This document shows, in pieces, positions 62,862 to 64,000 of a stretch of DNA of 64,000 bases. The notes below the pieces were generated by a model, which worked only from the letters and a program-made list of their open reading frames with translations, searched no databases and had not been told where the DNA came from. Both the position numbers and the translations under genes were made by a program. Source of the DNA: Aquimarina sp. ERC-38 (lineage in GTDB: Bacteria; Bacteroidota; Bacteroidia; Flavobacteriales; Flavobacteriaceae); contig NZ_CP098511.1 of NCBI RefSeq assembly GCF_026222555.1, forward strand, positions 787,501-851,500, given 5' to 3'. The first letter of the stretch is position 1; every line of letters starts with the position of its first letter.

Positions 62862-63491
62862 TTATTCTACATCCGTAAAGATTCGTACTACGGTAATGAC
62901 TACTAAAATTAACATTAAAAATGCCATAAAGTAGTTAGAATATTTAGTGATTGATGCCGTTCTGTTTTCTATTTTTAAAAAGGACAATACGTATAGATAT
63001 AAGGAAGTAAAGGTTCCTAATCCTGCGGCAATACTAAATACGGTAATATAGTAGGCATCATAATCTACTTTATTACTTACACTCATCGCTGCGGCTATTG
63101 CACAGAAATAAGGGATGGGTAGTATGTTTAATAAGGATACCATTGCTCCTTTAAAAAAACTCTGGGTATGTGCATGCTTATACGTTCTTATTTTTATATT
63201 TTTTTGCCGGGCTTTTACAAAGAAATAGATAGATAGTAACAAAAAGATGACGGCTCCCGTCCGTAATAAAATATTCCGGACATACGGGTTAAAAAAGATA
63301 TATTTTGCCAGTAAGATAGCGATACATGCCTGGATAAACACCACAAGTGTTGCTCCGATAGCCACCAGTAATCCGTTATGTTTTCCCCTTTCAACACAAG
63401 TCTTTGCCACCGTCATATTAACTAAGCCGGGAGGTAATACCCCCAGTAGCGAAGCAAAATAGGTAATCAGGAAAAATTTTGTTACTTCCAA
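62862..63491 (-). CDS. LysE/RhtB-family exporter
   Basis: 209 aa with six spans. FASLLGVLPPGLVNMTVAKT is the conserved first-helix motif of LysE translocators, followed by GLLVAIGATLVVFIQACIAI and a FFKGAMVSLLNILPIPYFCA repeat-like half. Exporters of this family remove amino acids or related compounds; the substrate is unknown. It lies 3 nt after trmB. Confidence 0.85.
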   Translation of the reverse strand: MEVTKFFLITYFASLLGVLPPGLVNMTVAKTCVERGKHNGLLVAIGATLVVFIQACIAILLAKYIFFNPYVRNILLRTGAVIFLLLSIYFFVKARQKNIKIRTYKHAHTQSFFKGAMVSLLNILPIPYFCAIAAAMSVSNKVDYDAYYITVFSIAAGLGTFTSLYLYVLSFLKIENRTASITKYSNYFMAFLMLILVVITVVRIFTDVE

Positions 63492-63494
63492 AGC

Positions 63495-64000
63495 TTATGA
63501 TTTTAAAGTAAACTGTATGTAGGTTATGGCTTTCTTTTGTTCAAGATATTGTTTTTCATAAAAAGTCTGAATAGCCGTTACTTCTTTGGGAGCTCCTTCA
63601 TTTTTATAAACATCGTGGTTTGCATATAAAACAGGATATCCAAGCCCATGTAATAACCCTAAAGTATAACCATGCATAAATTCACTATCGGTCTTCAAAT
63701 GCAATAATCCTTCCGGTTTTAAAATATCTTTATACTGACTTAAAAAACTAGTATTGGTAAGCCGGTGTTTAGTACGTTTATACTTAATTTGTGGGTCAGG
63801 AAAGGTAATCCAAATTTCATCTACTTCACTCTCATTAAAGAAATAAGAAATTAATTCGATTTGCGTCCTGATAAAAGCTACGTTATTAAGATCTTCTTCT
63901 AAAGCGGCTTTGGCTCCTTTCCAGAACCGTGCTCCTTTGATATCAATACCAATAAAGTTTTTATTTGGGTTTCTCTTTGCTAATTCAATGGTGTATTCCC
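63495..64000 (-). CDS. trmB: tRNA (guanine-N7-)-methyltransferase, 5' end outside window
   Basis: The open frame continues past base 64000. The visible 168 residues include NFIGIDIKGARFWKGAKA (SAM site), WITFPDPQIKYKRTKHRLTN (TrmB signature) and LKPEGLLHLKTDSEF. TrmB makes m7G46 in tRNA. It is first in the visible trmB-lysE-ATL run. Internal TTG 63704 is not the start; the frame upstream is clearly coding. Confidence 0.93.
   Translation of the reverse strand, partial: EYTIELAKRNPNKNFIGIDIKGARFWKGAKAALEEDLNNVAFIRTQIELISYFFNESEVDEIWITFPDPQIKYKRTKHRLTNTSFLSQYKDILKPEGLLHLKTDSEFMHGYTLGLLHGLGYPVLYANHDVYKNEGAPKEVTAIQTFYEKQYLEQKKAITYIQFTLKS

Overview
This looks like a chromosomal segment from a marine member of the Flavobacteriaceae (Bacteroidota). 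The DNA is AT-rich. Start sites lack Shine-Dalgarno sequences, and promoters fit the Bacteroidota TTG-N19-TAnnTTTG pattern, for example ahead of the tRNA-Asp gene. Four large secreted proteins end in type IX secretion (T9SS) sorting domains. Regulators and families are typical of the group: TPR-LuxR regulators, TPR histidine kinases, DUF5777, DUF4230, DUF4260 and BlaI/BlaR1. Aquimarina or a close relative would fit, but the genus is not proven from this window.

Layout. 0.1-11 kb: a DUF58 protein, two tandem paralogous T9SS glycoside-hydrolase-like proteins, tRNA-Asp, a TPR-LuxR membrane regulator and a GH127-like enzyme. 11-16 kb: a secreted nuclease-like protein, then an opposite-strand six-gene operon (Pro-rich 51-aa peptide, membrane protein, TerB-like, coiled-coil membrane protein, vWA-like lipoprotein, DUF4236/Excalibur). 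16-20.4 kb: a two-component system and small genes that share an operator-promoter module. 20.7-25.2 kb: an HTH-like membrane protein, candidate RNAs, and an operon with YceI, DUF5777 and two CX4CH cytochrome-like lipoproteins. 26-31 kb: a BamA-type outer membrane protein, an orphan membrane protein, an IS element and an antitoxin remnant. 31-40 kb: DUF456, ruvC, hemW, a Fic gene behind a periodic palindrome array, a cyclase, DUF4260, DUF4230, MmcQ, a membrane MutS homologue and a thioredoxin-fold protein. 40-47 kb: an IS30 element, an Ig-repeat secreted protein, blaR1/blaI and an M20 peptidase. 47.7-58.2 kb: two 1683-aa T9SS metalloprotease paralogues. 58.6-64 kb: a truncated DUF4861 gene, kdgK and kdgA, and the convergent trmB-lysE-ATL-mrp-nifU group.

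Most notable observations. (1) Four same-strand copies of a roughly 130-nt RNA gene, each with the same promoter, a covarying 5' hairpin with a C-rich loop, a near-invariant 3' body and the same GAAA-loop terminator. (2) Six 27-bp palindromes at an exact 41-bp period directly in front of an autoinhibited Fic gene that carries a C-terminal winged helix. (3) A TTACAG-N4-CTGTAA operator at identical distance from the -7 element of two promoters beside a histidine kinase/response regulator pair. (4) The TerB/vWA/coiled-coil operon, a candidate uncharacterised envelope or stress system.
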